NCBI RefSeq assembly: GCF_040119285.1
Contig: NZ_JBEDTY010000034.1
Coordinates: 148,977-212,976, forward strand
Origin: Alcanivorax sp040119285
Lineage (GTDB): Bacteria > Pseudomonadota > Gammaproteobacteria > Pseudomonadales > Alcanivoracaceae
Length of the DNA stretch: 64,000 nucleotides
Reading direction: 5' to 3'
Shown here: piece by piece, positions 26,494-35,743 of the stretch
How positions within the stretch are numbered: position 1 is the first letter of the stretch
Layout of the letters: every line of letters begins with the position of its first letter
Position numbers and translations under genes: made by a program
Notes under the pieces: generated by a model
Database searches by the model: none
What the model was told of the DNA's origin: nothing
Seen by the model: only the letters and a program-made list of their open reading frames with translations

Positions 26494-28103
26494 TGTGCGC
26501 CTCGGGGTTGGGGGTCGGTGGTTGGGTGACGCTGGAAAATCAACGCATTGGGCTGTTCGTTCAAGGTGTCCAGCAGAGGCTCGGCGCTGTCTAGCAAGCG
26601 GTTCAGTTTCTGCAGGGTCCCTTGCAGCTCCTGGTAGCCATCGCCCCCGGATTGCCAGCCTTGTAACGTGGCGTCCAGTGCATTCAGGTTGCTGGAAATT
26701 TGCTGTGGCAACGTGTTGAGTGCTGGGTCAGCCAGCAAGGATTCAATACGCCCAGTCACGCCGGACAAGTGTTTAAGATTGTTATTGAGGTTGTCTGCCA
26801 TGTTCTTTATGGGCAGTTCATTCAGTGTTTCCAGCAACGCATGGAGCTGGTCTTCTAATTTACTCAAGCCGCCGCTGCCCACGGACGGCATGACTGGCAC
26901 GGAGTTATAGGTTAGAGAGGTATCCGAAGTGGGTGCGTTTTGGTGGAACGCCAGCTCCACAAACAACGAGCCCGTTAGCAGGTTGCCGGCTTTGAGGCTG
27001 GCGCGAAGGCCATTGTGAACCATCTGGCTGATTTCTTCTTTCCAGGTGGTTAACGCGATGTTGGATTGTCGATTGACCCGTTGCGGTTCCAGGCGGATTA
27101 GCACTGGGATCGGGTTGTCGGTCATGGCACTGGGGCCATGCTCGCCAAAAGCCCAGGGGACTTGTTCCACAGTGCCAACGCGGATGCCGCGGTATTCCAC
27201 GGGGGCGCCTGCTGTAAGCCCGCGCACACTGCGTTCAACCAGCAATACGTAGTCCAAGGTCTGGGTATAAAGCGCTCGCCGGGCGCTTTCCTGGCTGTTA
27301 TGCAATTTGAATTGGTGGCCATCCTCCACCGGTGCGCCGGTGGCCATGCTGGCGTCGGGCACGGAAAAAGAAATGCCTCCACCAAGCAGCGCTTCTAGCG
27401 AGCTGAGCTGGGCTTGAAAGCCCCTGGCATCCAGCTGGAAGCCGATGCCAGAGACTTTCCAGAAACGGCTGCTCTCGCTGACCAATACATCGTAGGGTTT
27501 TTCGATGAAGAGACGGTGGCGGAATAGTTTGGCTTGGCGATCAAATTGGGTTTCGACCACCCGGCCCACTTTCAGGTTGCGGAAGCTGACCGGGTCGCCG
27601 TTGTTGATGTTGGTGCCCGGCTCGCTGACCAGTTTCAGGAACAGGCCGTCGCCCGTTTTCTCCGGCGGCGGGCTGTTTTTTACGGTAAAGGTTTTTGTCT
27701 TTTTGCCGTTACTGCCAGGCAATAATTCGATATAGGCCCCGGACAGGACGGTGTTTAAGCCGCTGATGCCCTCACGCCCTACTCGGGGTTTTACCACCCA
27801 GAACTGGGAGTCACTAAAGAGCATGCGGTCGGTGTCGGCCTGCATCTGCACGCTGAGCAGGGTATGGCTCAGGTCTTCCGAGAGGCTGACACTTTCTACT
27901 ACGCCTATTTGAACGTTGCGCGTCTTTATCGCGGTTTTGCCGGCATTGATGCCTTCCGCATCTTCCAGCTTCAACGTAATAATCGGCCCTTGGCTGGAAA
28001 GGTAACTGAACACCAGCCACAGTCCAATGAGTGCAGCTACCAGAGGAATCAGCCAGACAGCAGACAGTCGGCGGCGTGACGTGGGCGTGTCAGGTTGGTT
28101 CAA
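26490..28103 (-). CDS. pqiB: PqiB, triple-MCE lipid transport tube
   Basis: The 537-residue periplasmic protein is anchored by one N-terminal span (about 14-34). Three MCE/MlaD domains follow: the first near 40-130 (LEDAEGINAGKTAIKTRNVQIG), the second near 155-260 (NINNGDPVSFRNLKVGRV) and the third near 285-400 (LTAGAPVEYRGIRVGTV). The C-terminal helical region then extends the tunnel. PqiB spans the periplasm and carries lipids between membranes together with PqiA and PqiC. It overlaps both neighbours by four bases, indicating a tightly coupled operon. Confidence 0.95.
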   Translation of the reverse strand: MNQPDTPTSRRRLSAVWLIPLVAALIGLWLVFSYLSSQGPIITLKLEDAEGINAGKTAIKTRNVQIGVVESVSLSEDLSHTLLSVQMQADTDRMLFSDSQFWVVKPRVGREGISGLNTVLSGAYIELLPGSNGKKTKTFTVKNSPPPEKTGDGLFLKLVSEPGTNINNGDPVSFRNLKVGRVVETQFDRQAKLFRHRLFIEKPYDVLVSESSRFWKVSGIGFQLDARGFQAQLSSLEALLGGGISFSVPDASMATGAPVEDGHQFKLHNSQESARRALYTQTLDYVLLVERSVRGLTAGAPVEYRGIRVGTVEQVPWAFGEHGPSAMTDNPIPVLIRLEPQRVNRQSNIALTTWKEEISQMVHNGLRASLKAGNLLTGSLFVELAFHQNAPTSDTSLTYNSVPVMPSVGSGGLSKLEDQLHALLETLNELPIKNMADNLNNNLKHLSGVTGRIESLLADPALNTLPQQISSNLNALDATLQGWQSGGDGYQELQGTLQKLNRLLDSAEPLLDTLNEQPNALIFQRHPTTDPQPRGAQ

Positions 28104-29386
28104 GGTTGAGGCTCCGGTTCAAGAGTGGGCGGCAGCTGTTGTTGCTGATCCCAGATTAGCCGAGGGTCGAACTGGTGGGCGGCGAGCATGGTAAAAATGA
28201 CCACGGCGGAGAACGCGACCCCTCCCATGCCTGGCGTCACGGTAAGAATATTGCCCATCTGAAACAGGGCGACAATGATGGCCACCACAAAGACATCAAT
28301 CATCGACCAGCGCCCAATCCACTCGGTGAGGCGATACAGTTTCATTTGGCTGTTCATATCCAGTGCTTGTTGTTGTCGGGTGGCAAGGCATAACCAGCTG
28401 AGAGCGAGAATCTTGCCGAAGGGCACTAGCACGCTGGCGGTGAAAATAATTACTGCAATGGGCCAGTCGCCATGCCGAATAAACAGCATCACCCCGGAAA
28501 TAATGGTGGATGGCTCGGTCTTTCCCAGGCTGGTGGTGATCATGATGGGAAACAAGTGTGCGGGGAAACAGAATAGGATAGCGGTGATCAGTAGCGCCAA
28601 AACCCGTTGCAGGCTAAAAGGGCGGCGTTCATGCAGGGGGCTGTGGCAATGATGGCAACGGTGGCGCCCTAGGGGCTGAAGCTGCCCGCACCATTCGCAG
28701 CCGATCAGGCCCAGAGTCTGGGCGGTTTTGCCTGCGTGGGCCTCCGGCGGCTGTTGCAGGTCGCCGAGTAACCGCTGCCATAAGCCGATGGTATTCATGC
28801 GAGTAACGGTAATCAGCAGGATCAGGGCGAAGCCGGAAAAGGTCCAGAAGGCGGAGAGTAACTGGATATGGGCCATGGCGATGATTTTAATCAGGCTCAC
28901 CAAGGCGGCGATGGCAAAAACATCGGCCATCATCCAGGGTTGCATGCGCGGCAGCCAACGAGCCAGGAACAGGCTGCCGGGCAGCGGCCTGGGGCTGGCC
29001 AGGCTCATATGAATCCAGCAGACCGAGAGCAGGTACAAGGCCGGGATTACTACGATGGTGGCCAGAACAATGACCGCAAGCGCAGGGTGGTGATAAACCG
29101 CCAGCTCCTGTGCTGCATCCGTGATGGAAATAGCTCTTTCAATGCCGTTCTTTTCAAAGCCCAGGTACGGGAAAAGAAGTGACAGGGTGAGTAACAATAA
29201 AGCCGTGAATGCCAGTGCGGGGGTGAGTTGATCATCTTGGGCCGGGCGCATCAGCGGGTGCTGGCAGCGCGGGCAGTATCGCCATCGGCCGTCGTGGCGA
29301 ATCGTCACCTCGCAAATCAGGTCGCACTCGTGGCAGGGCAACAATAAAGCCTGATCACCATTAGCCGAGGAGGGGGAATCCGCCAT
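28100..29386 (-). CDS. pqiA: PqiA, inner-membrane lipid transport partner
   Basis: The 428-residue inner-membrane protein is built of two repeated PqiA domains of four spans each. Both are preceded by a zinc-ribbon-like Cys set: LPCHECDLICEV with CPRCQHPL near the N-terminus, and CEWCGQ with HRCHHCHSPL near the middle. The start at MADSPSSANG is preferred because upstream residues look unrelated. E. coli pqiAB is induced by paraquat through SoxRS; regulation here is not visible. It is the first gene of pqiABC. Confidence 0.93.
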   Translation of the reverse strand: MADSPSSANGDQALLLPCHECDLICEVTIRHDGRWRYCPRCQHPLMRPAQDDQLTPALAFTALLLLTLSLLFPYLGFEKNGIERAISITDAAQELAVYHHPALAVIVLATIVVIPALYLLSVCWIHMSLASPRPLPGSLFLARWLPRMQPWMMADVFAIAALVSLIKIIAMAHIQLLSAFWTFSGFALILLITVTRMNTIGLWQRLLGDLQQPPEAHAGKTAQTLGLIGCEWCGQLQPLGRHRCHHCHSPLHERRPFSLQRVLALLITAILFCFPAHLFPIMITTSLGKTEPSTIISGVMLFIRHGDWPIAVIIFTASVLVPFGKILALSWLCLATRQQQALDMNSQMKLYRLTEWIGRWSMIDVFVVAIIVALFQMGNILTVTPGMGGVAFSAVVIFTMLAAHQFDPRLIWDQQQQLPPTLEPEPQP

Positions 29387-29479
29387 CGTATCCTTTCCCT
29401 GAAATGGGGCAACAAGCCTCAAACTACAACGCGAGCCCGGTTGTTGCCAGCCCGGGGAGTGAGCTTAATTCGTGTTGCC

Positions 29480-30475
29480 CTAGTCACGTGGTGCGTAATC
29501 AAATGCGTCGCAATGGATATTGCCGGCGGGGACACCTTCGGCGACCAGTGCGTCGAAAACCGCCCAGGCCATGGGTGGCGAGCCGCCCAAGAAAAATAGC
29601 GGCAGGTCGGGTTCTCCGAGCGCTTCCAGTGCGGCTTCGTGCACCAGCCCTTCGGCATGGTCCGGGTGGCGTATGTCGGACAAGGAGGTCACGAAGTCAA
29701 AATCGGCCAGGGCCCCCTGCCATTGGGCGGGCAAATGCGGCAGATACAGGTCTGCATCGGTGCGGGCGCCCCAGAACAGCCGTACCGGCTGGGAGAAATT
29801 CAGCGCGATCAGACGCTCGATCATGGCTTTCACTGGCGCAAAGCCGGTGGAGCCGCAAATAAACCACACCGGATGCTGCGGGGCGCTGTCGATAAAGCGC
29901 AGACCGGCGGGCAGGGTGGTGCTGACGGTGCGCTCGGATTGCAGGCTGGCCATGATGTCTTGGGTGGCGCTGTTGTCATCCCCGTGGCGAATGTGCAATT
30001 CGATATTGCGCCCATGGCAATGGTTAGCAATAGAAAAGGGGTAGCTCTCGCCGTGTAGATTCAGCATTAGATACTGGCCCGCATGCCACTGGATTTTCTT
30101 GCCTGCTGGCAGGCGCAGCCAGACACGACTCACGTCGTGGTTGAGGGCGTCGATTTGCTGAATTTGGCAATGGATCTGGTGGACCGGCAATTCGCCGGGC
30201 GCAGTTACCTCGGGCACATCAATCTCACAGTCGCTGAGTGGCAGGGCGACGCAGTATAGCACCCCAGAGGGGTTGTCTTCGCCTGCGCGAATAGTGCGGT
30301 TTTTTTGCTGCACCTGTCCATGGCTGAGCTGGCCAATGCAGCGTTCGCACACGCCATTACGACAGGCGACAGGAAAGCCGAAGCCCGCCTGCTGCCCGGC
30401 GTCGACAATGGTCTGGTCTGCGCGGCAGGGGAACGCTCCCTTGCCGTGGACAGTAATCGTGAAGGTCTGGGCCAT
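29480..30475 (-). CDS. 2Fe-2S/FAD/NAD(P) oxidoreductase
   Basis: The 331-residue electron-transfer flavoprotein has a plant-type ferredoxin domain (1-90) whose cluster ligands are Cys38, Cys43, Cys46 and Cys75 (ACRNGVCERC, LYCV). An FAD-binding beta-barrel follows with the YPFSIAN motif. The C-terminal NAD(P) domain has VWFICGSTGFAPVKAMIERL and ends with FFLGGSPPMAWAV. The layout is that of CDP-6-deoxy-glucoseen reductase (AscD) and phenol/methane monooxygenase reductases. No monooxygenase is encoded nearby, so the electron acceptor is unknown. Start chosen at MAQTFTITVHGKG. Confidence 0.85.
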   Translation of the reverse strand: MAQTFTITVHGKGAFPCRADQTIVDAGQQAGFGFPVACRNGVCERCIGQLSHGQVQQKNRTIRAGEDNPSGVLYCVALPLSDCEIDVPEVTAPGELPVHQIHCQIQQIDALNHDVSRVWLRLPAGKKIQWHAGQYLMLNLHGESYPFSIANHCHGRNIELHIRHGDDNSATQDIMASLQSERTVSTTLPAGLRFIDSAPQHPVWFICGSTGFAPVKAMIERLIALNFSQPVRLFWGARTDADLYLPHLPAQWQGALADFDFVTSLSDIRHPDHAEGLVHEAALEALGEPDLPLFFLGGSPPMAWAVFDALVAEGVPAGNIHCDAFDYAPRD

Positions 30476-30568
30476 GGGGGGATAAATTGAAATTGCAGAG
30501 TTCGATACTCTTGAAGCCACCCCCAGAGCGTTGGCTGGAGGCGGCGTTCGTTATCAATTGCCTTTCTC

Positions 30569-30955
30569 TTAGCTGCCAACGCCAACAAACAGCGCAACGA
30601 TGCAACCCATGCCGAAGGCCCAAACCAAGGTGCGCGCACTGGCCCAGTCAGCCACGTAGCAGAGCGTGAACAGGATGCGGCTGACGACAAAGGCCAGGGC
30701 GATGCCATCAATGGTGCCCTGCGGTGATGTGGCCGCCAAATGGGCAATGATCACGGCGGCGGCAAAAGCCGGGGTGATTTCAAAGCCGTTCTGTTGGGCC
30801 CAGTGAGCGCGCTTGCGGCTGCCCTGTAATGTTTCCAGAAATTCGCGGGGATTATGGTTCTGTTTGGGCCCGAAACCACCTTGAAACTTGGCCAGTGAAG
30901 TGGACAGGTAAGGCAAAACGATGGCGGCAAGCACACACCAATAGGCAAGGGTCAT
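30569..30955 (-). CDS. MAPEG family membrane protein
   Basis: The 128-residue protein has four predicted spans and belongs to the membrane-associated eicosanoid/glutathione metabolism (MAPEG) family. Typical parts are the N-terminal span LAYWCVLAAIVLPYL, the loop NHNPREFLETLQGSRKRAHWAQQNGFEITPAF with the conserved Ala-Asn-like helix cap, and SRILFTLCYVADWASAR. Bacterial members are of unknown substrate. The ATG at 30955 follows GGAG by seven bases. The 57 upstream codons in frame are non-coding. Confidence 0.85.
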   Translation of the reverse strand: MTLAYWCVLAAIVLPYLSTSLAKFQGGFGPKQNHNPREFLETLQGSRKRAHWAQQNGFEITPAFAAAVIIAHLAATSPQGTIDGIALAFVVSRILFTLCYVADWASARTLVWAFGMGCIVALFVGVGS

Positions 30956-31177
30956 AATGATATCTCCAAGGTTTTTTAATGTAATTTTTAATGTAATTAA
31001 GGGGCTATGCTTACATGACGATTGCAGTGCAAAGCAAGCGTCAAGCCTTAAGCTGGAACCTGAACAAGGCCCTGGCTGCATTTTGTGCCGAGCCGGCAAA
31101 CCCTTCACTCTTGAGTTCGCCGGCACCGCGTTCAGGTGATAAGCATGCGCTCTTACTAAAACAGAGAGCAGCTTGGC

Positions 31178-32494
31178 TCAGTTTCTGTCATCGGCCTGTG
31201 AGGCTAGCAGGCTGTTCTCAATGATGGCAAAACGATCTTGCCCCCATACCATGTCATCTTGAGTCATAAAGCTGGGTACGCCCCAGCTACCCGCTTCCAT
31301 CATGGCGTTGCGGTTGTCCTCGGCGAGGTCGCGCCAGCTATCGTCATCCAGCCAGCGGCGGGCACGGTTCCAGTCTAGGCCTGCGTTTTCCACCAGAAAT
31401 TTCAGCCCGTTATCGCTGGCGGCATTAATGCCCTGGCTCCAGATGCCTACGGCGGCGGCGCGCAGCCATTCGCGTAAGCGCCCTTCTTTCTCGGCGAAGG
31501 GCCAAATGGCCATGCAGCGTTCCACCCCTGCGCCCACCGGGTCGCAGACCTTGCCAAAGGGCACGCCGTGTAGGCGAGCTTCACGGGCGGCATCGTTCAG
31601 GATATAGAAGCGTTTGGCTTTGGGGACGGTGAGCCCGCGCATCACCATGGGCAACACCGGGCGAATTTTCAGCGCCAACCCGTAATGATCGGCCAGTGCA
31701 TAGGTCCGCGAGAGGGCGATATAGGAATAAGGGCTGCGGAAAGAAAAGTACAGCGTTAGCGGAGCGCCTTTCAGGCTTTCCGGGGTGTCCTTCAAACGTG
31801 CCCGCTTGGCTCGGCCGTAGGGCAGCGGCCAGTCTGCACTGCCCAGTCCCAGCGCGTTAAGGCGGTGGCCAAGGTGGTCCAGCCGTTCCACGCTCCAATA
31901 CCATTCGCCGGCGTAATGTAGGGTGCCGGTGAGGTAGTGGCCGTCGTTAAGAAACTGGTCGCGGCGCGCTTCCAGAGAGAGCTGTGCTCGATCGGCCGCT
32001 TGCTGGCCATATTCACTGAGCAGGGCTTCCAGTTTGTCGTGGTCGTTACGCCACAGGGCATCGGCCAGTGCGGCGGCCAGGCTCCAGAAACGCTCGTCGC
32101 CCTCATGTTTGAGTAGGCAGCGAGTCGCTGCCAGGCTAACTTCCCGGGCAGGCAATCGCCAGTCTGTAGGGAAATCCAGGCCGTGCAGCTCGGCCAGCTG
32201 AACCGCATCGCTGGGGGCAAGCTCTGCGAGCATGTCTGCGGCTGGGTACATCTGCTGGTCTAAATACAGCATTACCCGGGGGGTAACGGTAATGCCGAAG
32301 TGCTGAGAAAAGCGTGGAATCACCTGCGCCATTAGCACTGAATAGGGATCGTCAATGCGGAAATAGAAGGTGGACTGGTGCGGTTGGCGTTTCAGTTGTC
32401 GGCGCCATTCCAGCAGGCGACGCCGCCATTGCTGTAGCCCTTCGCTGGTAATCAGGCGGGCAAAGTGGGGCATCAGCTTGTGTTTGATGCTCAT
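31178..32494 (-). CDS. Tandem DsbA-fold/HCCA isomerase-like protein
   Basis: The 438-residue protein carries two copies of the 2-hydroxychromene-2-carboxylate isomerase (kappa-class GST, DsbA fold) domain. Copy one (about 38-200) opens FYFRIDDPYSVLMAQV. Copy two (about 235-430) opens LYFSFRSPYSYIALSR, the canonical SPYSY motif, and ends near WGVPSFMTQDDMVWGQDR, also canonical. No CxxC pair is present, so it is not a thiol oxidase. Copy one has lost the canonical motif and may be structural. It probably acts on a glutathione-linked or aromatic substrate; no pathway genes adjoin. Confidence 0.85.
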   Translation of the reverse strand: MSIKHKLMPHFARLITSEGLQQWRRRLLEWRRQLKRQPHQSTFYFRIDDPYSVLMAQVIPRFSQHFGITVTPRVMLYLDQQMYPAADMLAELAPSDAVQLAELHGLDFPTDWRLPAREVSLAATRCLLKHEGDERFWSLAAALADALWRNDHDKLEALLSEYGQQAADRAQLSLEARRDQFLNDGHYLTGTLHYAGEWYWSVERLDHLGHRLNALGLGSADWPLPYGRAKRARLKDTPESLKGAPLTLYFSFRSPYSYIALSRTYALADHYGLALKIRPVLPMVMRGLTVPKAKRFYILNDAAREARLHGVPFGKVCDPVGAGVERCMAIWPFAEKEGRLREWLRAAAVGIWSQGINAASDNGLKFLVENAGLDWNRARRWLDDDSWRDLAEDNRNAMMEAGSWGVPSFMTQDDMVWGQDRFAIIENSLLASQADDRN

Positions 32495-32617
32495 GGGCTA
32501 GGCTGCTCCTTTAGCAGAGGGGGCGTCGTGACTCCGCTAGGCTACACTTCTACAGCAGGGGCTCAAAAGAGCGTGTCTCCCGTTTGGCATGCCGTGTGCA
32601 GCCGCCGCGGAGCGGCC

Positions 32618-32643
32618 TAAAAAGGCGATCTGATGGTCGCCTT
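32618..32643 (-). terminator. Terminator of ilvD
   Basis: On the minus strand a 7-bp stem (AAGGCGA and TCGCCTT) with an 8-base loop is followed by five T. It begins 13 bases beyond the ilvD stop codon. Confidence 0.85.
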
Positions 32644-32656
32644 GATGTGGTTCAGC

Positions 32657-34504
32657 TTATTCGCCGATTTGGCTCAAGTCACGCACTGCGCCGCGGTCTG
32701 CACTGGTGGTGAGTGCGGCGTAGGCTTTCAGGGCGGTGGAAACACGGCGTGGGCGAATTTCCTTGGGCTTGTAGGCCAGCTTGCCACGGTTTTCCATGTG
32801 AGTGCGGCGGTGCGCCAGCTCTTCATCGCTGATATCCAGATGGATGGTGCGGTTGGGAATATCGATATTGATAGTGTCGCCTTCATTCACCAGGGCAATG
32901 GCGCCGCCCTCTGCGGCTTCCGGGGACGCGTGGCCAATGGACAGGCCGGACGTGCCGCCGGAGAAACGGCCATCGGTGAGCAGCGCACATTCCTTGCCCA
33001 GCCCTTTGGATTTCAGGTAGCTGGTGGGGTAGAGCATTTCCTGCATGCCCGGGCCGCCTTTGGGCCCTTCGTAGCGAATTACCACCACATCGCCGGCAAC
33101 GATCTGATCACCGAGGATGGCGCGAACCGCCGAATCCTGGGATTCGAATACTCGGGCGCGGCCAGTGAAGGTGAGAATGGAATCATCCACCCCGGCGGTT
33201 TTCACGATGCAGCCGCGCTCGGCGATGTTGCCGTACAACACGGCCAGGCCACCGTCCTTACTGTAGGCATTTTCGTAATTGCGGATACAGCCGTTTTCGC
33301 GGTCGTCATCCAGGCTTTCCCAGCGCGTTTCCTGGCTAAAGGCCGTTTGGGTGGGGATGCCTGCCGGGCCGGCGGTGAACATCTTTTTCACGCCGTCATC
33401 CTGGGTGCGCATGATGTCGTAATGCTCCAGGGCTTCGGCCACAGAGGCCGAGTGCACCATGGGAATGTCGCGGTTGAGCAGGCCAGCCCGGTCCAGTTCG
33501 CCGAGAATGCCCATCACACCACCGGCACGGTGCACATCTTCCATATGGTATTTCTGGGTGGCCGGGGCCACTTTCGACAAGCACGGCACCTTACGGCTGA
33601 GGCGGTCGATGTCTTCCATGGTGAAGTCCACTTCGCCTTCCAGTGCTGCGGCTAGCAAGTGCAGCACGGTGTTAGTGGAGCCGCCCATGGCGATGTCCAA
33701 GCTCATGGCGTTTTCGAACGCTTTCACGGAAGCGATATTGCGCGGCAACAAGGCCTCTTCGTCCTGCTCGTAGTAGCGTCGGGTAACGTCCACGATGCGC
33801 CGGCCCGCTTCCAGGAACAGTTCGCGGCGGTCCGCGTGGGTAGCCAGCAGTGAGCCGTTACCGGGCAACGACAGGCCCAGTGCCTCGGTTAGGCAGTTCA
33901 TGGAATTGGCGGTGAACATGCCGGAGCAGGAGCCGCAGGTGGGGCAGGCGGAACGCTCCACTTCGTTCAGGGTTTCTTCGTCCACGCTGTCATCGGCGGC
34001 CATCACCATGGCGTCTACCAGGTCCAGCTTGCCCTCGGCCAGCTTGGTTTTGCCCGCTTCCATGGGGCCACCGGACACGAAGATCACCGGAATATTCAGG
34101 CGCATGGATGCCATCAGCATGCCAGGAGTGATCTTGTCGCAGTTAGAGATGCAGACAAGGGCGTCGGCGCAGTGGGCGTTGACCATGTACTCCACGGAAT
34201 CCGCGATGATGTCGCGGCTGGGCAAAGAATAGAGCATGCCGTCGTGGCCCATGGCGATGCCGTCATCCACCGCAATGGTATTGAATTCCTTGGCGATGCC
34301 GCCGGCCTTCTCGACTTCACCGGCCACCAGCTGGCCCATGTCCTTCAGGTGCACATGCCCCGGTACGAACTGGGTAAAGGAGTTAGCGATGGCAATAATC
34401 GGTTTACCGAAGTCCCCGTCCTTCATGCCCGTGGCGCGCCACAGGGCACGGGCGCCAGCCATATTGCGGCCATGGGTGGTGGTGCGGGAGCGATACTGCG
34501 GCAT
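32657..34504 (-). CDS. ilvD: Dihydroxyacid dehydratase
   Basis: IlvD dehydrates dihydroxy-acids in valine and isoleucine synthesis. The 615-residue enzyme starts at MPQYRSRTTTHGRNMAGARAL. It has iron-sulfur ligands Cys122 (SNCDKITPGM) and the CPTCGSCSGMFTANSMN block near 187-203. The C-terminal LTDGRFSGGTSGLSIGHASPEA signature follows. It matches E. coli IlvD almost residue for residue in length. ilvE lies elsewhere in the window (47.8 kb). It is the last core gene before the integron-like region. Confidence 0.97.
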   Translation of the reverse strand: MPQYRSRTTTHGRNMAGARALWRATGMKDGDFGKPIIAIANSFTQFVPGHVHLKDMGQLVAGEVEKAGGIAKEFNTIAVDDGIAMGHDGMLYSLPSRDIIADSVEYMVNAHCADALVCISNCDKITPGMLMASMRLNIPVIFVSGGPMEAGKTKLAEGKLDLVDAMVMAADDSVDEETLNEVERSACPTCGSCSGMFTANSMNCLTEALGLSLPGNGSLLATHADRRELFLEAGRRIVDVTRRYYEQDEEALLPRNIASVKAFENAMSLDIAMGGSTNTVLHLLAAALEGEVDFTMEDIDRLSRKVPCLSKVAPATQKYHMEDVHRAGGVMGILGELDRAGLLNRDIPMVHSASVAEALEHYDIMRTQDDGVKKMFTAGPAGIPTQTAFSQETRWESLDDDRENGCIRNYENAYSKDGGLAVLYGNIAERGCIVKTAGVDDSILTFTGRARVFESQDSAVRAILGDQIVAGDVVVIRYEGPKGGPGMQEMLYPTSYLKSKGLGKECALLTDGRFSGGTSGLSIGHASPEAAEGGAIALVNEGDTINIDIPNRTIHLDISDEELAHRRTHMENRGKLAYKPKEIRPRRVSTALKAYAALTTSADRGAVRDLSQIGE

Positions 34505-34862
34505 GGGAACCTCGTTAATGGTCAATAGCGGGACATAGGGACGGCATTGTAACCCACAGACCCACACTGTTGGAGCCTTGCTCGCACGGCGAAAGGGCTC
34601 AGGCGCTCCGGTAATGCAGAAGCTAACCTGCATAGAGCCAGAGCTGCCCTTCACTCGCACGCCAGTTGGAAATGTAGGATATGGCTTACATATTTTTATA
34701 AATTGCTGAGATAGAGTGAATTTTTCCGTTAAGCACGAAGAGCTGAGAAATGGGGTTTTCTCCTTCGTTATACAAAATTAATAACGGTGATATGAAGCCG
34801 GCGCGGTCATTGGATGTTCGAGCCGGATCTCTAATGCCTGTTAAGTTCCACGAGGACTGAAT
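34505..34862. other. Gap between ilvD and the first cassette
   Basis: This stretch holds the ilvD promoter region on its left. From about 34680 it becomes AT-rich with no gene I can support. GTTAAGT at 34840-34846 matches the GTTRRRY core of integron cassettes. The imperfect CCGGC/GCCGG pairing at about 34778-34830 before it could be an eroded attC. If so, the next gene is a cassette with its upstream junction intact. Confidence 0.4.
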
Positions 34863-35252
34863 GTGGCTCAGATTAAAATATATGGCTTAAAGCCTAATCT
34901 CGACGAAAACAGAGCTTTAATATCTGCCTCCGTGCATAACGCTGTAATGTCCGCGCTCAATTATCCACCAGAGAAGAAATTCCATAGATTCATTACCCTT
35001 GAGCCAAGTGAATTTATCTACCCTGGTGATCGGTCAGAAAAATATATAATAGTTGAAATATCAATGTTTGAGGGGCGTTCTGTTTAGGCAAAAAAAGCCC
35101 TCATAAAAGGCATATTCTCAAATATTAATAAGCAGGTTGGCATTACGCCCCAAGATATTGAAATCACATTATTTGAAACTCCAAAGGAGAATTGGGGGAT
35201 TCGCGGTTTGCCGGGTGACGAGCTGGCGCTGGGATATACCGTTGAGGTGTGA
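34863..35252 (+). pseudogene. Tautomerase-family cassette gene with an internal amber codon
   Basis: The frame from GTG 34863 to TGA 35250-35252 codes for a 129-residue tautomerase-superfamily protein (MAQIKIYGLKPNLDEN ... FHRF ... YIIVEISMFEGRSV). It is interrupted by TAG at 35085-35087. Downstream, the same frame continues unmistakably with AKKALIKGIFSNI, TPQDIEITLFETPKENWGIR and GLPGDELALGYTVEV, so the stop is a single substitution, probably of a Glu or Gln codon. It is AT-richer than the core genome. GTTTAAC at 35255-35261 right after the stop resembles the first core of an attC. Readthrough by a suppressor is possible but not indicated. Confidence 0.85.
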
Positions 35253-35283
35253 AAGTTTAACAAGTAGCCCCACCGGGTTGTGT

Positions 35284-35325
35284 TGTTCCCCCGCTTTAGT
35301 GGACACCTTCTCTTAACCAGAGGAA
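35284..35325 (+). mobile_element. Possible left end of an IS3-type element (remnant)
   Basis: TGTTCCCCCGCTTTAGTGGACACC, given in two pieces TGTTCCCCCG and CTTTAGTGGACACC, resembles the end at 38993 (CCCCCTTTAGTG then AGACACC). It is followed by CTTAACCAGAGGAAG, the kind of leader seen before IS3 orfA. No transposase sequence follows; the integrase stub takes its place. This is a resemblance, not proof. Confidence 0.45.
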
Positions 35326-35486
35326 GAAAATACCCCGATACAAGAATCCCAGAAAAGACTGTATCTCCGGGTTCGTTCAGTCTGGTAACGATAGTGATTA
35401 GTGCGCAGCCAGGCACGGAACTGATCAAGAAGCCTTAAGGGCTTAGCAGGAATGGAAACTGGAATATCTGTGGTTCTATTGCTCAT
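35313..35486 (-). pseudogene. intI: Integron integrase, 5' stub only
   Basis: The minus-strand frame starts at ATG 35486 (AAGGA eight bases upstream) and reads MSNRTTDIPVSIPAKP then LRLLDQFRAWLRTNHYRYQTERT. The piece LLDQxRxxxRxxHYxxxTExxY is the N-terminal SAM-like domain of integron integrases (IntI). Homology stops after about 40-46 residues, the frame ends at 35313, and the catalytic Arg, His and Tyr boxes are absent, so it cannot recombine. The break abuts IS-like sequence. Its orientation, opposite to the cassettes on its right, is the standard integron layout. Confidence 0.75.
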
Positions 35487-35743
35487 AGCGTTTTCCTTCC
35501 CCATAGCAGGCTGGGGCAATGGGAACCCGTGCTCAACAGAACGGGGCGCAAATGCGTGTAGGAGAGAGCTTAAAACTCGCTAAGTCGTTGATCGTTGGTT
35601 CAGGTTGCGACTTAAATGTGCCTGAACTCCCCGGAAATAGGCCGCTCGTTCGAGTTTTGTCAGATGGGAAAGGTTCTCACTTCTTGGGTAAGTTGCTAAA
35701 GGTTATGGGTTTATCGGAATTATATGCGGTGGCCGGCTAAGAA

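Noticed and set aside
32633..33655. 340-codon plus-strand frame opposite ilvD
   Set aside because: It is a shadow of the strongly conserved ilvD gene on the other strand in a GC-rich region.
35519..35740. 73-codon plus-strand frame to the right of the intI stub
   Set aside because: It overlaps the intI leader and the candidate attI region, has no recognisable domain and no clear ribosome site at its first codon. I treat it as chance, though a start at 35552 with GGAG-like sequence nearby is not excluded.
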